A stretch of DNA of 64,000 bases from Azolla caroliniana (lineage: Eukaryota > Polypodiophyta). The stretch is taken from the NCBI GenBank assembly GCA_043228905.1, contig JBHGNT010000017.1:9114001-9178000 (forward strand), written 5' to 3'. Both the position numbers and the translations under genes were made by a program. The notes below the pieces were generated by a model that was given only the letters and a program-made list of their open reading frames with translations, searched no databases and was not told the origin of the DNA. Below are positions 46,556 to 59,700 of this stretch, piece after piece (position 1 is the first letter of the stretch; every line of letters begins with the position of its first letter).

Positions 46556-47520
46556 TTGTTCACACATATCCTACGGACCTTTCTCCTAGTGGCCGGAATC
46601 CTCTGGTATGTGCCAATTTGTGAAGCAGTGGAGAATTCCGGATTGACCCTTACCCATCCTCCACCGATCCGTTGCCAATCCGATCCTTCTCTGGCACCTC
46701 ATCCATGTCTTCATCCTCACCTTCGGATCCGATTTTGCCTCTTGTAGCTTCTTGAAGAACTTAATCTGCTTTCCGACAACCGACATTGCTATCTTGGCCC
46801 CATCTTGCAAACTTCCGCGCCAACCGGTGTTGGCTGTCAAGGCTAATATCCTAGATCAGCACCCAGTCGCCTTCTTCGATCTTCCTTGGCCTTCGGATTG
46901 AACTGTTCCTTGTTTTTCACCCGCGCCTCCTTCACCCTCTCCTTTTCTCGCTCTATGTCTTCAGATCGCCATGTACCCTATTATCGAATTATGTGTACCT
47001 AGTTACTGAATTTTGCGTAGTTCGGTTAGCCCACAATACATATGGTAGTAGCCAAGGCCAATTTCCGATTTGACAATTATGTGTGTGTACGATGGCCTTC
47101 ACAATCGAACCATGCCCTCTTTCTACCTTCCCATTGGCCTTCAGATTGTATGTTGTTGTAAGAGAGAGCTTAAACCCTAATCATTCGAATAGTTCCATTG
47201 CTTCATGTACATCTAGCTCCCCTCGGTCGGCCACGATTTTTCTCATGCACCCGTACCGGCAAATCACATCTTCAACGAGGAACCGGCATAGGGCCACTAT
47301 CGTCTTGTTCGTCAAGGCTCGCCCTTCCACCAGGTTCGTCATATCCTTCCTCGCAATTACTAGGTACCTCATCTGGCCTACCCCCATCTCCATTGTTACT
47401 AATTTAACCATCCGAATGGTTGGCAAGTAGGTAGGATGCAACTCATCACAATGTCGGATTCTGGAATGTACTTGACAACTCTCACATGTCGTCATGACGC
47501 CTTTGCTCACGTTCCACTCC
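46556..47520 (-). pseudogene. Gypsy integrase fragment related to G1
   Basis: Frame 47510-47181 reads VMTTCESCQVHSRIRHCDEL, KLVTMEMGVGQMRYLVIARK and CRYGCMRKIVADRGELD, clearly the G1 integrase. Downstream pieces at 46586-46950 resemble the G1 C-terminus (VVGKQIKFFKKLQE). The same TGA as in G1 lies at 47181-47183. Confidence 0.75.
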
Positions 47521-47529
47521 TTTGGAAAT

Positions 47530-49023
47530 GGGTGCTAATGTTGCTTGCCAAATTCGCAGGCGGCACATACACCTTCAATCTCTTTCTCCTTTTGATTGCA
47601 TTGCCTTGAGCTTTTGGAGGTTGATATGGCCAATCCGCTTGTGCCATAACTCTATGTGGGAATAGACTTTCGTGCCCTTTGCGAACATGGCCGATTTCAT
47701 CTCGTGCGAGTCAAGAATGAACATTCGGCCCTTTCTTCGTCCACGAGCGATGACTCGGCCCGCTTTTTCAATGAAGCAACCTCCTTGATTAAATCGTACT
47801 TGCATCTCTTGCTCAACAATTTGGCCAACAGAGACCAAATTCTTCATAATCGTTGGTACATGCAAGACATTATTAATAAAACTTTGGTTACCTTCTTTGC
47901 TGAATGGGACACTGCCAATGTTTCAAATCAAATGCATAGTGTCGTCTCTGGTTTCGACATAGTCGGGTCGGTCCAACTCTCGTAGTTCTGGGAACCATTC
48001 TTGATGAGACGTCATATGGTTCGAGGCACCAGAATCAACGAACCATACGTCTTCCGGACTAGATACGCTATTCAAAGTAGAAGCTGACATAGAATTTGCT
48101 CTATGTATCATCACGAACATTCCACCATGATCTTCATAGTTGGAGTTGGTGGCATAATTGGTGAGTTGTCGGCTTGTGGAAGCCGACTCACGCGTCTTCT
48201 TACGACACTCTTCTTCGTGGTGACCGATTTTTCCACAATATTCGCATTCGACTGAGTTTTTTCGGCTCGGACCATAATGGAAGCTCCCCCTTCTTCAAAG
48301 GCTCCTCGATGGCTTCTGTCTTGATGCCGAAATTGCGAGTTGTTTTCGTAAATCGGGCCTCGTCCGCCTCGTCCTTGGCCGAATCGACCTCTTCTTGCAT
48401 GGTCATGTCGTCTTCCTACGTCTGAGTGTGAGTAAAGCATGTGGCCTTCCGAGGCGTTGATCCTTGTTCGAACATGGTTTTCTTCGAGCAACAACATGGA
48501 TTGAAGATCGAAGAAGGAGGGTGGATTCTCCCGTGCTAGTAGTCCTCATCGAGCCGAACCATGGTGTAAGGCCGTCGAGGCATATTTGCACCATCTCATC
48601 ATCGTCCACATTGACTCTTACCAAGCCGAGCGAGTCACAAAGCTCCTTGATCTTCAAGGTGTAGATTGTGATGGACATATCCCTTTGTTGGATGTTGTTC
48701 AACTCCTGGTGGAGTTGAAGCTTTCTCGCGGTTATGTTGGCGGCGAAAATCTTTCGTAGATTCTCCCATGCTTCCTTTGGCGTCTTAGGTTCTCCAATGT
48801 AGCCAAGCATGTGGTCGTGACCACATGTCGCCAAGCAATACATCACTCCGCTTGCCGCTTGCTCCCATGTTGTGTAGTCAGTGTCTTTCGGGCCAGATCG
48901 GTTTTCTTGTGCTCCTTTGATGTAACCCCAATAGCCTTGGCTGACATGATATTAGTGCATCTTGTACTCCCAAGATGCAAAGTTGTTTCGCCATTTGAGC
49001 TCATGTTTTCAACATGAGCTCAA
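47530..49023 (-). pseudogene. Copia gag and protease fragment
   Basis: Gag: VMYCLATCGHDHMLGYIGEP, LQLHQELNNIQQRDMSITIY; zinc region near 48230; protease WFVDSGASNHMTSHQEWF at 47990-48040; pre-integrase RMFILDSHEMKSAMFAKGTK and LWHKRIGHINLQKL at 47590-47720. Integrase and beyond are missing at the join with the gypsy fragment. Confidence 0.8.
48995..49023. repeat. Perfect 13-bp hairpin at the gag start
   Basis: TTGAGCTCATGTT at 48995-49007, loop TTC, then its exact complement at 49011-49023. It lies in the leader or first codons of gag. Confidence 0.7.
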
Positions 49024-49048
49024 TATTGAGGGGTCGTTGGATCCCCAG

Positions 49049-49334
49049 TGGAAAATACAACTGTAGATAGAGATCCAGGTTCTTTCAATGAACCTAGACC
49101 TTCTAGGTGTAAATATTGTTGTTGATTACAATTTGGAGAACCTCCAAGTAAGTTAATGATTCTTGTTTCTTGTTGTGCTATCTTCCTCATTATTAAGGAA
49201 TGATAAATCGGTAAATTTCTCGGCTAGGTTCTAGGAATAATACTCCCGTCAAGAACAGGTAGTTAGTTGCCTTAAGAAGCAACTACATTTTGTTGAGGGG
49301 ATGGTAAGGAGCTGACAAGAATTGGACCTCAACA
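49049..49334 (-). repeat. 5' LTR of the copia fragment
   Basis: In element orientation TGTTGAGGTCC to TATTTTCCA (286 bases), followed after one base by TGGGGATCCAACGACC, a possible primer site. The matching 3' LTR is absent. Confidence 0.5.
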
Positions 49335-49609
49335 TTCTTGCTCCCTTACTAAACGAAGGAGAACCATGCAACGATATATTGATTGTTCAAGCACGTTGCA
49401 TCACTTGCGGCTTAGGCGTAGAGGACAAAAGTACTACTCTGTTGGTACACCTACGACCATGCCAACAGACATACCATATCGTTTGTTTTCAATATGCATG
49501 TCGCTTTGCTACAGTCTATTTGGGGGATTGCAATACAACTCTCCCAGATGAGTGGAGAAAACTGACAGGGAAAATTGTTGCTTGTCTCTATAGTGTAGTA
49601 GCTAATTAG
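49335..49609 (+). pseudogene. Cysteine-rich open frame running into the array
   Basis: The frame contains ARCITCG, RPCQQTYHIVCF and FATVYLGDCNTTLPDEWRKL. The C-x2-C, then C-x4-H-x2-C spacing looks like part of a PHD- or RING-type zinc finger, but the pattern is incomplete. It ends where the palindrome array starts, as 28240-28509 does. Probably an exon or fragment. Confidence 0.3.
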
Positions 49610-50115
49610 TTACATCTTAGTTAATTAGGTAGAATAGTATAAAGTGCAATAGCTATTTAGCTGTTATGGTTCAGTAGTGGTATAAAGTGTAGTAGCTAAT
49701 TAGCTACAATGTAATGTTATACTGCTTAGCTAAGCAATACCAAGAATGGTAGCTAATTAGCTATTTCCATAATAAGTAGAATAGCTAATTAGCCAATATG
49801 TAGCTAATTAGCTACTGCTAGCCTATAGTCTAGGAGCTAATTAGCTACAATGTAGCTAATCATCTACTAGCAATCTATAGTCTAGCAACTAATTAGCTAA
49901 GATGTAGCTAATTAGCTCCTAGACTATAGGTTGGCAGTAACTAATTAGCTACTGTGATAGTTAAGAAGAATAGCAAGTTAGCTAAGATGTAGCTAATTAG
50001 CTTCTACCAGCCTATAGTCTAGGAGCTAATTAGTTAAGTGGTTGTTAATTAGCTACTCCCATACTTAAGTAGAATAGCTAATTAGCTAAGATGTAGCTAA
50101 TTAGCTACTGCCAAC
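49597..50115. repeat. TAGCTAATTAGCTA palindrome array, copy 2
   Basis: About 16 copies of AGCTAATTAGCT or near variants, often in pairs separated by ACAATGT, AAGATGT or a CTATAGTCTAG-like spacer. It ends about 300 bases before the left end of T1. Confidence 0.85.
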
Positions 50116-50118
50116 CTA

Positions 50119-50330
50119 TCTTTCGACGAAAGATCAAAGTTTGCCAAACCTTCAATGTTCGACGAACCCATATCCTTCGACGAAAGGTCAAATTTCGACA
50201 AAAGATCATCCTGCATTGAAAGATTAGAGTTCGATAAGGGGAGCATCTTTCGACGAAAAGTCGAAGCTTGCCAAACCCACAAAGTTCGACGAAAGATCAT
50301 CTTTCAACGAACCTCCAAAGCTTGACAAGA
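50119..50330. repeat. TTCGACGAAAGATCA short repeat
   Basis: About nine imperfect copies of (C/T)TTTCGACGAAAG(A/G)TC with AAGCTTGCCAAACC spacers. It lies between the array and T1. No similar block is seen at the right end of T1. Confidence 0.7.
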
Positions 50331-50418
50331 GAACATGGCCGGATCCTCATGGACGGAGATGTTCAAAACCCGACCCACACGCCAGGAGGAGTCCACACAA
50401 ACCAACCAAACACATGGT

Positions 50419-50455
50419 AACACTGGGTCATTTGAAACAGGTAATATGTCGCATT
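50419..50455 (+). repeat. T1 left terminal inverted repeat
   Basis: It starts AACACTGGGTCATTTG and continues to GTCGCATT. It differs from the right repeat at positions 6 and 34 only. Confidence 0.85.
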
Positions 50456-50745
50456 ATGAGAACACTACGTCGAAAAAGGGCACAAAAGCACACAGTTTTC
50501 AAAAAGACACGACGCATGCATAAAGCTTTTCAGAAAAGGTGGCAAAATATATTGAATTTCAACATGACTACCACTTTGAGTCATAAGTAAAATGCCTCCA
50601 AAAATACATCACCAAAATTACAAAATAATGTACAACATGTCTACTAGTTACAATTATACATATTCGTGAGTTTACATCCAAAACAAATTTACAAAGTTGC
50701 CGATCATGTAGTAAAACAATCCCCAGCTTGAACCAAACCAATATA

Positions 50746-53418
50746 TTAAGACATGTCTGATGGACTAGAAGAGCATTCTGACGTCTCATCCTCATCATCA
50801 GTGGCAATCAAAGCATTATCCTCATCCAATTCCAACCCAACATCTTTGTGGTTATGAGAATTGCTTCTGGTTATTCTCTGTATTTCGTTTGACACCATGT
50901 TTGGGATTTTCTCCTTTATTATCTTGATAGTTGCTTGTCTTAGATGACCTAATTTTGTCAATGAGAAGTCATATACTAGTATGTCAACACGGTCTAGTGC
51001 GAGAGTAGCCGTGCTCGGTATATTCTTTCTTCTTCTCTTTCTGCTTGAACATCCGACATCCTTAACCATCTCCAAAGAATACTTTCCTGTAAATGCATCA
51101 GTTGAATTTGTCTGATACCAATGGACTACTATTGACTTTGTCTGACTACTTTCTTCATCCCTTACTAATTCAATAATTTTTGCAATCCAAAATGGATGGC
51201 CCAAGGTATCGTCCCCTGCTAATGTTGCAACCAACATTCCCACTTGTAGTTCTTGCAAATTACCTTGCCATCTTGCCTCAACAGTACGTGACTTTCTTGG
51301 TCCCACATAAATATCTCTTTGCAGTGGCCGAACTAAATCATGAAGCTCCATATTATTCGATTGTTGGTGATGAGTCTGCGATATCGTTGATGTCATCCCA
51401 ATGTTCCATGTGAATGGGATACGGATTGGCCATAAACCAGCGATGTAATTATCTAAAATGGTGCGTTGATGGGTGAAGAAAATCTCCCACCATTCAACAT
51501 CCTCATCACCGGCATACTTCTTAGTCCGATCAATATTATTTTGTTTCTCTGCTAGACATCTCAACCAATATGCCCTTTGTTCATCAATAGTACTATTTGG
51601 TGCTACATTTTTACGATCATCATATGGCATTTGTTGTGCACCATGTAGAGGTTCATCTGGGATATGAAGAAGGAGCCTACAACCTTCTTGGGGCTCCCAT
51701 TGTGCACTAGATGAGTATTGTTTCGCAAACAACACCGTCATCTTCAGGTGGGCCGATCTTTGTTTTATGAGGAAGACATGGTTGAAACTTATATTATTAA
51801 GAGGTGCAAGCACCCTACCTTTAGTCCCGTCACTATCCATGCAGAAACGTTTAAAGTCATATACTTCTTCCAAGTGTTGTACTTCAGGCTTTGGTGTATA
51901 TGCTTCACTAATCAATTTGGATAGCGTGGGAAGTGTGAAAGCATTACAGCGAGCAAGTTTCTTTGAGAACCTACTGAACATTTGATCTATGTGATCATGG
52001 GTATGACCAACCAACAAGAAGTTAACCTTTATCTTTTTAAATATGCCCCTCTCTACTAGCATGCTTAAATAGCCGAAGACAGTTGAGTTCTTATTCTCTC
52101 TTGCTGTGTTGTCTAGTTGCACATATAGAACTGGCGGGAGTATACCTGACCATGATTGCAATACCCTGTGCATGACAGTGACAATAAGATTAGGGTCGTT
52201 GTGGATATTGGGATAAGTTAAGAACACTTGCGGTCTTATAGTTTGACAGTATGTCAAACAACCCACTAGATGCATTTGCACGAGACACTCATCTCCAATA
52301 TCCTTGGGGAGTCTTTGAAAATGCGGCAAACAAGTTTTCTTTTGATCCATGCCGTCAATAATCATGCACATATACTTTTCGGGAGATTGAAACGCTTTTT
52401 GTCGGTGATGCATAGCCTTAGTACGTTCCAATGCCTGACTTTCACGATGTTCTTTTAACAGGTTCCTGTAATTCTTGATCTCTACATCTGATTTTCCACC
52501 CTTGGCCATACTTTTTAAACTCGCACATATTGAGCAAACTCCCATTCGCACCTTTCGTGGGATAACCACGTTATTAAATTGTAACCTCCATAGTCGATTA
52601 AAATGCATGTACTGTATGTAAGGCTCAACATCGGAAGACATGTCGTCCTTGTATGATTGGTAAACTTCCCTTCGAGTAAAGTTATCTGACAAATGAAGTC
52701 TTCCTGTCGTTGGCATAACTTCGCACTGTTTTGAAAAATATACCTCCATCCACCTAATTGCCTGTTGCCCAATTTGACCCTTACATCCAGAACCATTTTG
52801 ATCGAACTGTACCCAGGAGCCCTTCACAAGTCACTCTTGAACTCATTGCAGCCGCATATTTCCAATGCTATGAGTGATTTTAAAAGCTGCTCGACAACAC
52901 TTGGTATATAGTCCAAGGAAATATTCAACTTGCGTTGAATTAGGCCCTGCTTTGTGATCCAATTTAAGTTGCATATGTGCAAGAAGAAATGTATCTTGCT
53001 CTTCCCCAATAAGCGACAAGTATTTTTGTCGTGTTTCACGTAACCTTGACTTTCCATAAGTTGATAGACAGAGATTCGCACAACACGATTTGTTCAAGTC
53101 GCATAGAAGTTGACGATCAGAACATAAGAAATTAAATCTCTTTTCACTAACTTGTCGAGGAACTCTTTTAAATGCTAGAGGTTTAGTAATGCTATTGTTA
53201 TCTATCGACGAAGAATCGTCCGCTTGTAAGCTTGCATGAAGAGGGCCATCAACAGGATCAATTGAAAACAGAGAATTCGAAGTACTAGGAGCCACACTTT
53301 TCTGTTTAAGCCGCGAATGTTTTTTGTGGTCGTACTCTTCTATTGAGAAATACAAGTTATCTGACAATGAAAAGGGGGCAATAGAAAAAAGAGATGTTCT
53401 ACTTGTAGAAGAAGACAT
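50746..53418 (-). pseudogene. T1 transposase, DDE-like (DUF7869-type)
   Basis: One frame runs from ATG 53418 to 50746 (about 890 codons) but has two TGA codons close together near 52831-52843. The first 191 codons are Ser-rich, then basic with a cysteine cluster (CSDRQLLCDLNKSCCANLC). In the 693-codon second part, CSICASLK sits at about 98-105, CMIIDGMDQKK at 154 (Asp 158), VLYVQLDNTARENKN at 233 (Asp 239) and LLVGHTHDHIDQMFSRFSKK at 271 (His 275, His 277, Asp 281). The spacing and the GHTHxxxDxxFS block fit the DUF7869 family of plant transposon proteins, a presumed RNase H-fold nuclease. The basic C-terminus (SSRKRRRKN) may bind DNA. The two TGA codons could be mutations, or an unseen splice could remove them. 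Bases 50456-50745 are its 3' flank. Confidence 0.7.
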
Positions 53419-53715
53419 TTGAGGGAGTCTAATTGTATTCTAAAACCTTCTTTTGAGAAAATTAAGGAATGCTGAAGCCTAACTATATAACTACCCGAAC
53501 ACTTAGATTAACTATATTATTTTCCAAAATTTTCCTAAAAAACAAATAATTAAAAATTATTTTTTATTTTAAAAAGAATGCTAAAGTCTTCTATATAAGG
53601 AGGTTAGAAATTTCATTTTCATTATCACGTGAAAGAATCCATCGAGCTCAGAGCACAGGCCAATTTTTGAGCACTCAGAAGCACATCGTGGACAGCACTA
53701 CCTCCGGCACGAACC
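53419..53715. promoter_or_regulatory. Shared upstream region of the T1 genes
   Basis: AT-rich, with TATATAAGG at 53592-53600 pointing toward the plus-strand gene (about 120 bases before its ATG) and a TTATATAG word on the minus strand near 53485 suited to the transposase gene. Confidence 0.4.
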
Positions 53716-56700
53716 ATGAACAAGGGAAAGAAAATCGTCATGTTAGTAATATTCATTACATTTTTTAAGATTCCTAAAGATTCCTTAAAGATTCCTTTCC
53801 TCAACACATAGAAATTTTATTTTATTTTGTACAACGAACTTGGAAAGCAATTCTGAAAGCCAGGACCTTCAACCAAAATCCAATGTAGTGCATCGGATTT
53901 CGGTTGAAAGGCAGGCATCGGATTTCGGTTGAAAAAAATGTTGTTTTTGCAATAAAAAACTATCGCATGGGACCATAAAATTGACGTAATTTAAATGATA
54001 ATTTGCGTGATTTAGATGAAATTGTACGTTGTTTCTATGTTTTCACCAACGTTTTTAATTTCAGTGAACCCAGACAAAAAGTTCCTTCATTTAGATTGAA
54101 GATTCGATCTCCGACAAAACGAGATTCTGGCTCCTTCATGAAGGACACGAGTAAAAAGAATTTATTTGACTCAACGGGGGAAGGAGGATCCAAGTCATCT
54201 GTGGCTACTACCAAAATCAACAAAGGTAGTACGCAAGAGGAGAAAACGGTTGAGGTGAAATATAAGGATTACCCCGAACTTGAATGGTGTCTCTCTTATG
54301 TCGAGGAGGATGGGGTGCTGTTATTGATAACGGCAAAATCAGACGGGGAAGGGAAACTTCAACTTGGAAAAACATTTAATTACGAGCATGTAACTAAGCT
54401 AGAGTACGAAGACATTGATTCTGCATGTATTTTAATCGACGTCTCGAGCTCAGTTGGCGACAGGCGATTGCGACTTGATGAGGGAAACCTAGTACCCGAA
54501 TCTTGCAATCCCAAGGCTTTGTGTAAAGACCTGCAAACGAAAAATAACTTGTTGGTAGCTCTTCGGCCGTACGTGACAGGAGAGATGATGACCGGTGAAG
54601 CAGAAACTCCACCGAAAAAGTCTAGGAAGACAAATCATGTTCAAAAGAAATATACTAAACGACCACGACCCGAAGAAGAAGAAGAAGAAATATTAGAGTT
54701 CGTGGAAGAAGAAGACGACCAACAAGTCGATGTCGTGGCTCCAGGCGGACAACTATCTTCTGGTGTCCTGATGTCAGAACAAAATAAAATAAGAGAAAAT
54801 ATTGTGAAGACTAAACTTGTGCGCAGGGGCCAGCTATTTCATTTGCCCATTACTTCTATCCAAAGGCCCCCCATTGACCCCGTGACTGGAAGACGTCCCT
54901 TAGAAATTAGGGAGCCGCACTCCGTCCATGTCCAAAACCTGAAAAGCAAAATGAAAATCAATCCTCACGCTACTGTGGTGCCATTTTTGGTAATGGTTGA
55001 TCAAGAACAATGCCCAACATTAGCAGATTTCAAGTATAGCTCTGCAGACGATTACACATACTATGTAATCGGAGGATCACATTCGGCCGAAGCTCGACGA
55101 CAGCTTGTCAAAGAATATCCTCTCACGCCATTCTTCAAATACGCTGAATGTAAGGTATATGCAGGACTAACTCACGAGGAGGCGAAGCTGCTCGCATGGG
55201 ACCATAACAATGACAACGATTATAGGCAAAAGATGTCATGTATAGAGAGGATAAGATTTTTTCATCATGAATACCTCGATGCCTTGAATCGTTTTGGTCC
55301 AAGATTGTGGCCTGGATTGCGACGTCAGTGTTTATTGGAAGTAGGGATTGTAGTGGATGAGAGTACGAAATCCGAAGGTCTCCGAAAATATGAATCTTGG
55401 TTTCAACTAGCTTTTCGGACTGGAGAGGTGTGGGATCTCCAAGACAAAATATTCTCTATGTGGGAGCGGAAAGAAGTCAAGGGGCAAAGATCAAAAAAGG
55501 GAAGAATTGATCCACAAGTTGAGATGAAATCAAAGACCAAGGGAAAAAGCGACTTGGTAATCGAGGAGTTACCAGAGGACATGAAACTTTTACCTTGGAG
55601 ATCATTACAAGGTATCAAAGATGATAGATTGTTAATATCCGTGCTATCTCGAGTGGTGGCCAAGGAATTTAGTTTGGACGAGATGGTAACAGACTTGCAA
55701 AAGTAAGTGTTTATAGTATACCTTTTCATGAAAGTCTTCAATTATTTTGAATATCTTATTTCTAATTTCATATTGATTGTGCAGTCACAAGGTATACATG
55801 AAGATTCAGGAGTTGATGATGCAAAAACTGAGTTTACCGACATGGGAAGAAGTTGAACAAGCCTGCCCGATAACTTCTTCCTACAAGGCATTGGAGGAAT
55901 ATTTTATTGTATTTAGAGAATGGGTATGTGTCTTTTGAATGTTGATATGTTAGAAAGTAATGTTCCCTGCTAACAACAATGACACTTGCAGAAACCATCA
56001 AAATCGAAAAAGAACAACGACAATAATGACGGTATTCCAGCGGCCTTCATCACGCACTTAGAACGTGCGAAATATGAGAAGAGAATGACCAAAGGGAAGG
56101 AAATGGAACTGCCTGAGGATTCGGAGACTGTAAAGAGTTTTTTGCATAGGTCTGATCCTTTCAAACAACTTCATCATAGTGTTTTCAATGGCGAAGTATC
56201 CCAGATGCTCGAACTGTTACCGAGAAGGCACTACACTTTGCTGATAGCTGACATACCATATGGTTTCCGTATTGCGGGATCAACATATGATGATGTGCCT
56301 TTCAAGTACCCTCAGATCGAGAAAATGGTAAAGGATTTCGCAGAACTGACATTGGCCCCCTTGTGGAGGATAGTCATATTTCATAGCATGGGGCAATCAC
56401 TATCAGTCACAACAGCTTTGAAGTCCCGTTGTCATGCCACTGAACACATGCATTGGTGCGTTATAGTTCGCTTTTACTCATTACAGTACTTCTTATTATA
56501 TGTACACATTTACACCTCTAATACTTGATTTTCTTTCTCTATAGGATCAAAACAAATATTACACGTAGCCCTGGCGATCGAATGGTTAGTGCGGTCGAAC
56601 ATTTTTGTGTGGGCTACTATGATTCATGTCAGAATTCCGTGCTCGGCCACAACCGAGGAACAGAATCGATTCACAGAAAACGGGAAATACAACAATGCAC

Positions 56701-59700
56701 GAAAACAATAGAGAGAAGAGTACACTGGATGTTTTACGTGGAAAACCCTAAATGGGAAAAACCACGGGAGTGCAAGACTCCAACTATCACTATACTCGGG
56801 AATGTACAATGGCGAGCTGCAAGGCGACGACCTTGAGCTCGCTGTCCTCGCCACAGGCGGCGGTATTACACAGAGGCGTCGACCTCTTCCTTCCTCTTTC
56901 TCTCTCACTCTCTCTCGGCTGCTCTCACTTCGCTCCCTCTTTGTGGAAAACAGAAAAATGAGCAACAACAACAAAACTGTTTGCCCTAAGTCATATTTAT
57001 ACACATATGACTTTCGGGCTATTTACAAATATAGCCTCAAGGGCCCTTGGCAAACATATTCACAGATATGTCCCCGCATCCGGATCTCTCTCCGGGTACA
57101 TACGTCATCCGGCTCCGTAACTGGGGTCTTCAGCATCCGGCTCCGTAACCGGGTACTCTTCATCCGGCTTCATGCCGGTTACTCTTCATCCTACGGTTCC
57201 GTAACAGCCTCCGGGCTTGCCGTCATTCATCTCCGGACATCCCATCCGGAGGGACCGAAATCCCAACAAACTCCCCCTTCACTTCGGCATGGGATGTCTC
57301 TCCAACCCGATCCTCTTCCGGCATGCTTCCAGCTTGTCGGGTGTGAGCACCTTGGTCAGCATATCCGACCCGTTCTCGTCCGTGTGGATCTTCGTCAGCA
57401 CGAACTCCTTGTCTTCTATCCTTTCCCGGATCCAGTGGTATCTACGCTGGATGTGTTTCGTCCGGGAATGGTAGGCCGCGTTCTTCGCAAGGTGGATGGC
57501 ACTCAGACTATCGCAGTAGAGTCGGTACTCCTCCTGCCGGATACCGAGCTCTCTAATGAAGTCCTTCATCCATATTATTTCCTTGCCGGCTTCAACAGCC
57601 GCCATGTACTCTGCCTCCGTGGTTGACAGCGCAACCGTCTTCTGCAGCCTCGACTGCCACGAAACAGCTCCACCTGCATACGTCATCACATACCCTGATG
57701 TGGACCGGCTGGTATCTGCATCAGCCGACATATCCGAATCGGTAAAGCCGTCGAATTCGGGCTTACCGGAGCCGAATCGGAGGCACACGTTTGTCGTGCC
57801 CTTCAGGTATCGGAGTATCCACTTGACCGCGTTCCAGTGCTCTTTGCCGGGATTGCTCATGTACCGGCTCACCACTCCAACTGCATATCCTATGTCTGGT
57901 CTTGTACACACCATTGCGTACATCAAGCTTCCAACGGCAGAGGCATATGGTACTTTCATCATGTCCTCCTTCTCAGCCTTTGTCTTGGGGCTTTGCTTGC
58001 TGGACAACTTGCAGTTTGCCGGGAGGGTTGACCCGACCGGTCTTGCTTCCGACATGTTGAACCGGTGAAGCACCTTTGTCACGTACTTCTCCTGTGACAG
58101 CCACAACTGCTTCTTCTTCCGGTCCCGGATGATGTGCATCCCTAGTATTTGCCTCGCCGGACCCAGGTCCTTCATTGAGAAGGTTCGGTGAAGCGCTTTC
58201 TTCAGCGTCCGTATCTTGACCTGGTCCCGTCCGACGATCAACATGTCGTCCACGTACAGTAGGAGTATTAGAGAGTCTCCTCCTTCGAACTTCTTCACAA
58301 ACACGCAGTGATCAGACTGCGTTTTGTGGTACCCTTCGTCGGTCATGAAGGAGTCGAACTTCCGGTACCATTGCCGGGGAGCCTGCTTCAGTCCGTAAAG
58401 GCTCTTCTTCAACCGGCATACCAGGTGCTCCTTCCCTTTCTTCTTGAATCCTTCCGGTTGCTGCATGTAGATCTCTTCTTCGAGGTCACCGTGAAGGAAT
58501 GCCGTCTTCACGTCCATCTGTTCTACCTCGAGGTCCATGCTTGCCGCTATGCTCAGCACCGTCCGGATGGAGGTCATCTTCACTACCGGGGCAAATATCT
58601 CGTCGAAGTCGACGCCCTTCTTCTGCTGGAACCCCTTCACCACGATCCTGGCTTTGTATCTCGGGGGGTTTCCGGCATCTCCCGGTTTCAGCTTGAACAC
58701 CCACTTGTTACGGAGTGCCCGTTTTCCTTTCGGCAACTCCACAAGTTCATATGTGTGGTTCTCATGCAGGGAATCCATCTCGTCCTGCATGGCACTTAAC
58801 CACCTGCGGCTATGGGTGTCAAGCTTTGCTTCTTCAAAACTCTCCGGCTCCCCCTCGTCGGTTAGCAACACGTGCTCTGGTTCCGGAAATCTCCGGGGGG
58901 CCCTTCTCTCTCTTAGAGGATATCTCCGTTCCGGAGCTTCGGTAACCGGTTCTTCCGATTCTTCTTCATCCGAATCCATTTCGGGATCGGGGCCGGTTCC
59001 GGTATCATTTTCATCTTCCTCGGCCGGTTCTGTTTCTTCACCGTCTTCGGCCGGATCCTCGAGTGCTAACCGGTCCCTTGCCGGTCGGGACTGCTCCTCG
59101 TAGAGTTGATCCTCACCGGTCGACTTGGAGCTCTTCATCTTCTTCTCCGACTCCCAGTCGGCGAGTGTCTTGTCCTCCATGAAGATGATATCTCGACTCC
59201 TGAATATCTTCTTGTCGACCGGGTCCCATACTCGGTAGCCGAACTCGTCATCGCCGTAACCGAGGAATATGCATGGCCGGGTCTTTGGATCTAGCTTTCC
59301 TCTCCGGTCCTTTGCCACATGCACGTATGCGAGACACCCGAACACCTTCAGATGCCGGTAGGATACTTCCCTACCGGTCCACACTCTCTGCAGCGTGTCT
59401 CCGTCCAAAGGTACTGAGGGTGATCTGTTTATCACGTATGTCGTCGTCGACATTGCCTCAGCCCAAAACCCCTTGGGTAATTTCGCATGCGCCAGCATAC
59501 TCCGGACCCTCTCCATTATGGTCCGGTTCATCCTCTCGGCCAGCCCGTTTAGTTCCGGCGTCTTCGGCACAGTAAACTCGAGCCGGATTCCCTTCGAGCG
59601 ACAGTACTCCGCGAACTGCCCCCGGTATTCCCCTCCGTTATCCGCTCGTATCGTTTTCAGCTTCTTGCCGATTCCCTTTCCACTCTCGCGTGGAGTTCTT

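Noticed and set aside
46556-47520. A second complete gypsy element
   Set aside because: Only integrase pieces are present; no LTR, RT or gag.
54003-54064. Start of the ParB-methyltransferase gene at the open-frame border (54003)
   Set aside because: There is no ATG at that point, and TTTTAATTTCAG at 54053-54064 looks like a splice acceptor. An exon with ATG at 53716 fits phase.
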